Part shown: piece by piece, positions 14,159 through 15,253 of the stretch
How positions within the stretch are numbered: position 1 is the first letter of the stretch
Layout: every line of letters starts with the position of its first letter
Source of the DNA: Candidatus Bathyarchaeota archaeon
GTDB taxonomy: Archaea > Thermoproteota > Bathyarchaeia > Bathyarchaeales > Bathyarchaeaceae
Length of the DNA stretch: 15,253 nt
Direction of reading: 5' to 3'
Assembly (NCBI GenBank): GCA_003662715.1
Contig: QMYO01000011.1
Span: 1-15,253, forward strand
Translations under genes and position numbers: made by a program
Notes under the pieces: model-generated
Database searches by the model: none
What the model was told of the DNA's origin: nothing
What the model saw: the letters and a program-made list of their open reading frames with translations, nothing else

Positions 14159-15184
14159 TCAGTCTCCAACCCATGGTATTGGAGTCTCGTCTAATCGCCA
14201 CTTCAGTTTGACAAAGCTTTTCTCTATGGGAATTGTCAGGTGATGTTGATAGGCGAGGATTCCTGTCCAAGCAATCATGGCTCCATTGTCTAGTGCATAC
14301 TGCTTCGGAACCACACAGAACCTAGCTTTATGCTCTTCAGCGACGGACTTAAGCATAGACTGCAATCTCTTGTTAGCTGCAACCCCGCCAGTTAACAGAA
14401 TCTCCGGCTTCTCGGTGTGAGCTAGCGCTCTCTCTGTAACCTCGGTTAACATGGAGAACGCAACTTCTTGAAGACTAAAACAAACGTCTTCTAGACTATG
14501 TTTTTCATCATGAAGCAACTGAACAGCAGCCGTGAGAAGTCCACTGAATGACAAATCCATGCCCTTCACCGTGTATGGAAGCGGAATAAAAGTTTGACCA
14601 TGACTTGCCAACTCTTCAACCATTGCGCCAAGAGGCATCCCCTCATTTTGGTGTAATCTCGCCTCTCGAGCGAAAACGTCGAGGCAGTTCCCAACCGCTA
14701 TATCCAACGTTTCACCGAAAACACGATATCGCTCTGCTTCGAACGCGGAGACTAGGGTGTTTCCTCCTGAAACATATAGGGTAACCGGGTCCTTTGCCTC
14801 TGCAACAAGTTTTCCTATCTCGATATGCGCCACACAATGGTTGACTCCCACTAACGGAACTTTGAGGTATGAGGCTAGGGCGCGAGCTGCTGTTGCGCCA
14901 GTGCGTAGACAGGGACCTAAACCGGGTCCTTGAGAAAAAGCGATGACGTTGATGTCTTGGGGCTTTACTTTTGCCCTCTGAAATGCTTCTGCCAAAACTT
15001 TTCCAGCAACCTCAGCGTGATGTCTAGCTGCTTCGCGTGGGTGGATGCCGCCTTTTTCAGGTATGTATGCGCTAATCACGTTGGCGAGAATTTTACCGTT
15101 GAAGGAGACTATTCCAACGCTGAAATCGTCAGCTGTGGATTCAATGCCGAGGCAGTAAGAAATAGCTGAACGATGCTTCGGCAA
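14159..15184 (-). CDS. kae1: KEOPS complex catalytic subunit Kae1 (TsaD family), t6A synthesis
   Basis: This is a 341-residue ASKHA-fold enzyme that transfers the threonylcarbamoyl group to A37 of ANN-decoding tRNAs. Motifs: GIESTADDFSVGIV near the N-terminus, HPREAARHH (48-56), SQGPGLGPCLRTG (84-96), metal ligands His116 and His120 (NHCVAHIEIG), YVSGGNT (137-143), GETLDIAVGNCLD (157-169), LTGGVAAN and Asp299 (LDNGAMIAW). Length is normal for the archaeal protein. The start is taken as TTG 15184: AAAGGAG (15194-15200) lies nine bases upstream. An in-frame TTG at 15193 would touch that site directly. It heads the kae1-bud32-UDG operon. No Cgi121 or Pcc1 gene is in view. Confidence 0.96.
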   Translation of the reverse strand: MPKHRSAISYCLGIESTADDFSVGIVSFNGKILANVISAYIPEKGGIHPREAARHHAEVAGKVLAEAFQRAKVKPQDINVIAFSQGPGLGPCLRTGATAARALASYLKVPLVGVNHCVAHIEIGKLVAEAKDPVTLYVSGGNTLVSAFEAERYRVFGETLDIAVGNCLDVFAREARLHQNEGMPLGAMVEELASHGQTFIPLPYTVKGMDLSFSGLLTAAVQLLHDEKHSLEDVCFSLQEVAFSMLTEVTERALAHTEKPEILLTGGVAANKRLQSMLKSVAEEHKARFCVVPKQYALDNGAMIAWTGILAYQHHLTIPIEKSFVKLKWRLDETPIPWVGD

Positions 15185-15253
15185 CGTTTTCAACTCCTTT
15201 CCCGTTACGTTTTCGTTTTCATTACGTACTTGTAAATTAGGATACTTCCCAAA

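Overview
The window looks archaeal. Separate kae1 and bud32 genes of the KEOPS complex sit side by side with a family 5 (UDGb) uracil-DNA glycosylase. There is also an archaeal-type bifunctional phosphoglucose/phosphomannose isomerase, a hemerythrin/DUF438/PAS sensor and a MEDS-domain sensor. Several start codons are preceded by archaeal TATA-like boxes about 50 bases upstream. Moderate base composition together with a UroD-like corrinoid-methyltransferase relative, a long acyl-CoA dehydrogenase and MEDS proteins would fit a Bathyarchaeia-like lineage. That placement is inference; no rRNA is present to test it. No tRNA, rRNA, IS element or CRISPR array was recognised.

Layout. 1-660 (+): 3' part of the sugar-phosphate isomerase gene, cut by the window edge. 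673-3199 (-): a PfkB-family sugar kinase followed by a UroD-like zinc methyltransferase relative, converging on the isomerase gene. 3311-6321 (+): three possible signalling genes, namely DUF438-hemerythrin-PAS, a 79-residue two-helix membrane protein, and a MEDS sensor. 6363-6399: a stem-loop with T-runs on both sides, between converging genes. 6454-9074 (-): nrdJ (class II, adenosylcobalamin-dependent ribonucleotide reductase) followed 17 bases later by cobO, the enzyme that makes adenosylcobalamin. 9247-10776 (+): an acyl-CoA dehydrogenase with an extra C-terminal winged-helix-like domain. 10777-11081: an intergenic stretch with four related dyads and an 8-bp hairpin. 11082-12767 (+): an alkaline-phosphatase-superfamily phosphodiesterase. 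12782-15184 (-): kae1-bud32-UDGb, probably one operon, apparently with no ATG start.

How the genes fit together. The clearest functional link is nrdJ-cobO, where cofactor supply and cofactor use share a transcript. The KEOPS pair makes the t6A modification of tRNA. The isomerase and PfkB kinase may share sugar metabolism but are on opposite strands. The least explained parts are the dyad array and hairpin before the phosphodiesterase gene, and the DNA-binding-like tail on the flavoenzyme.
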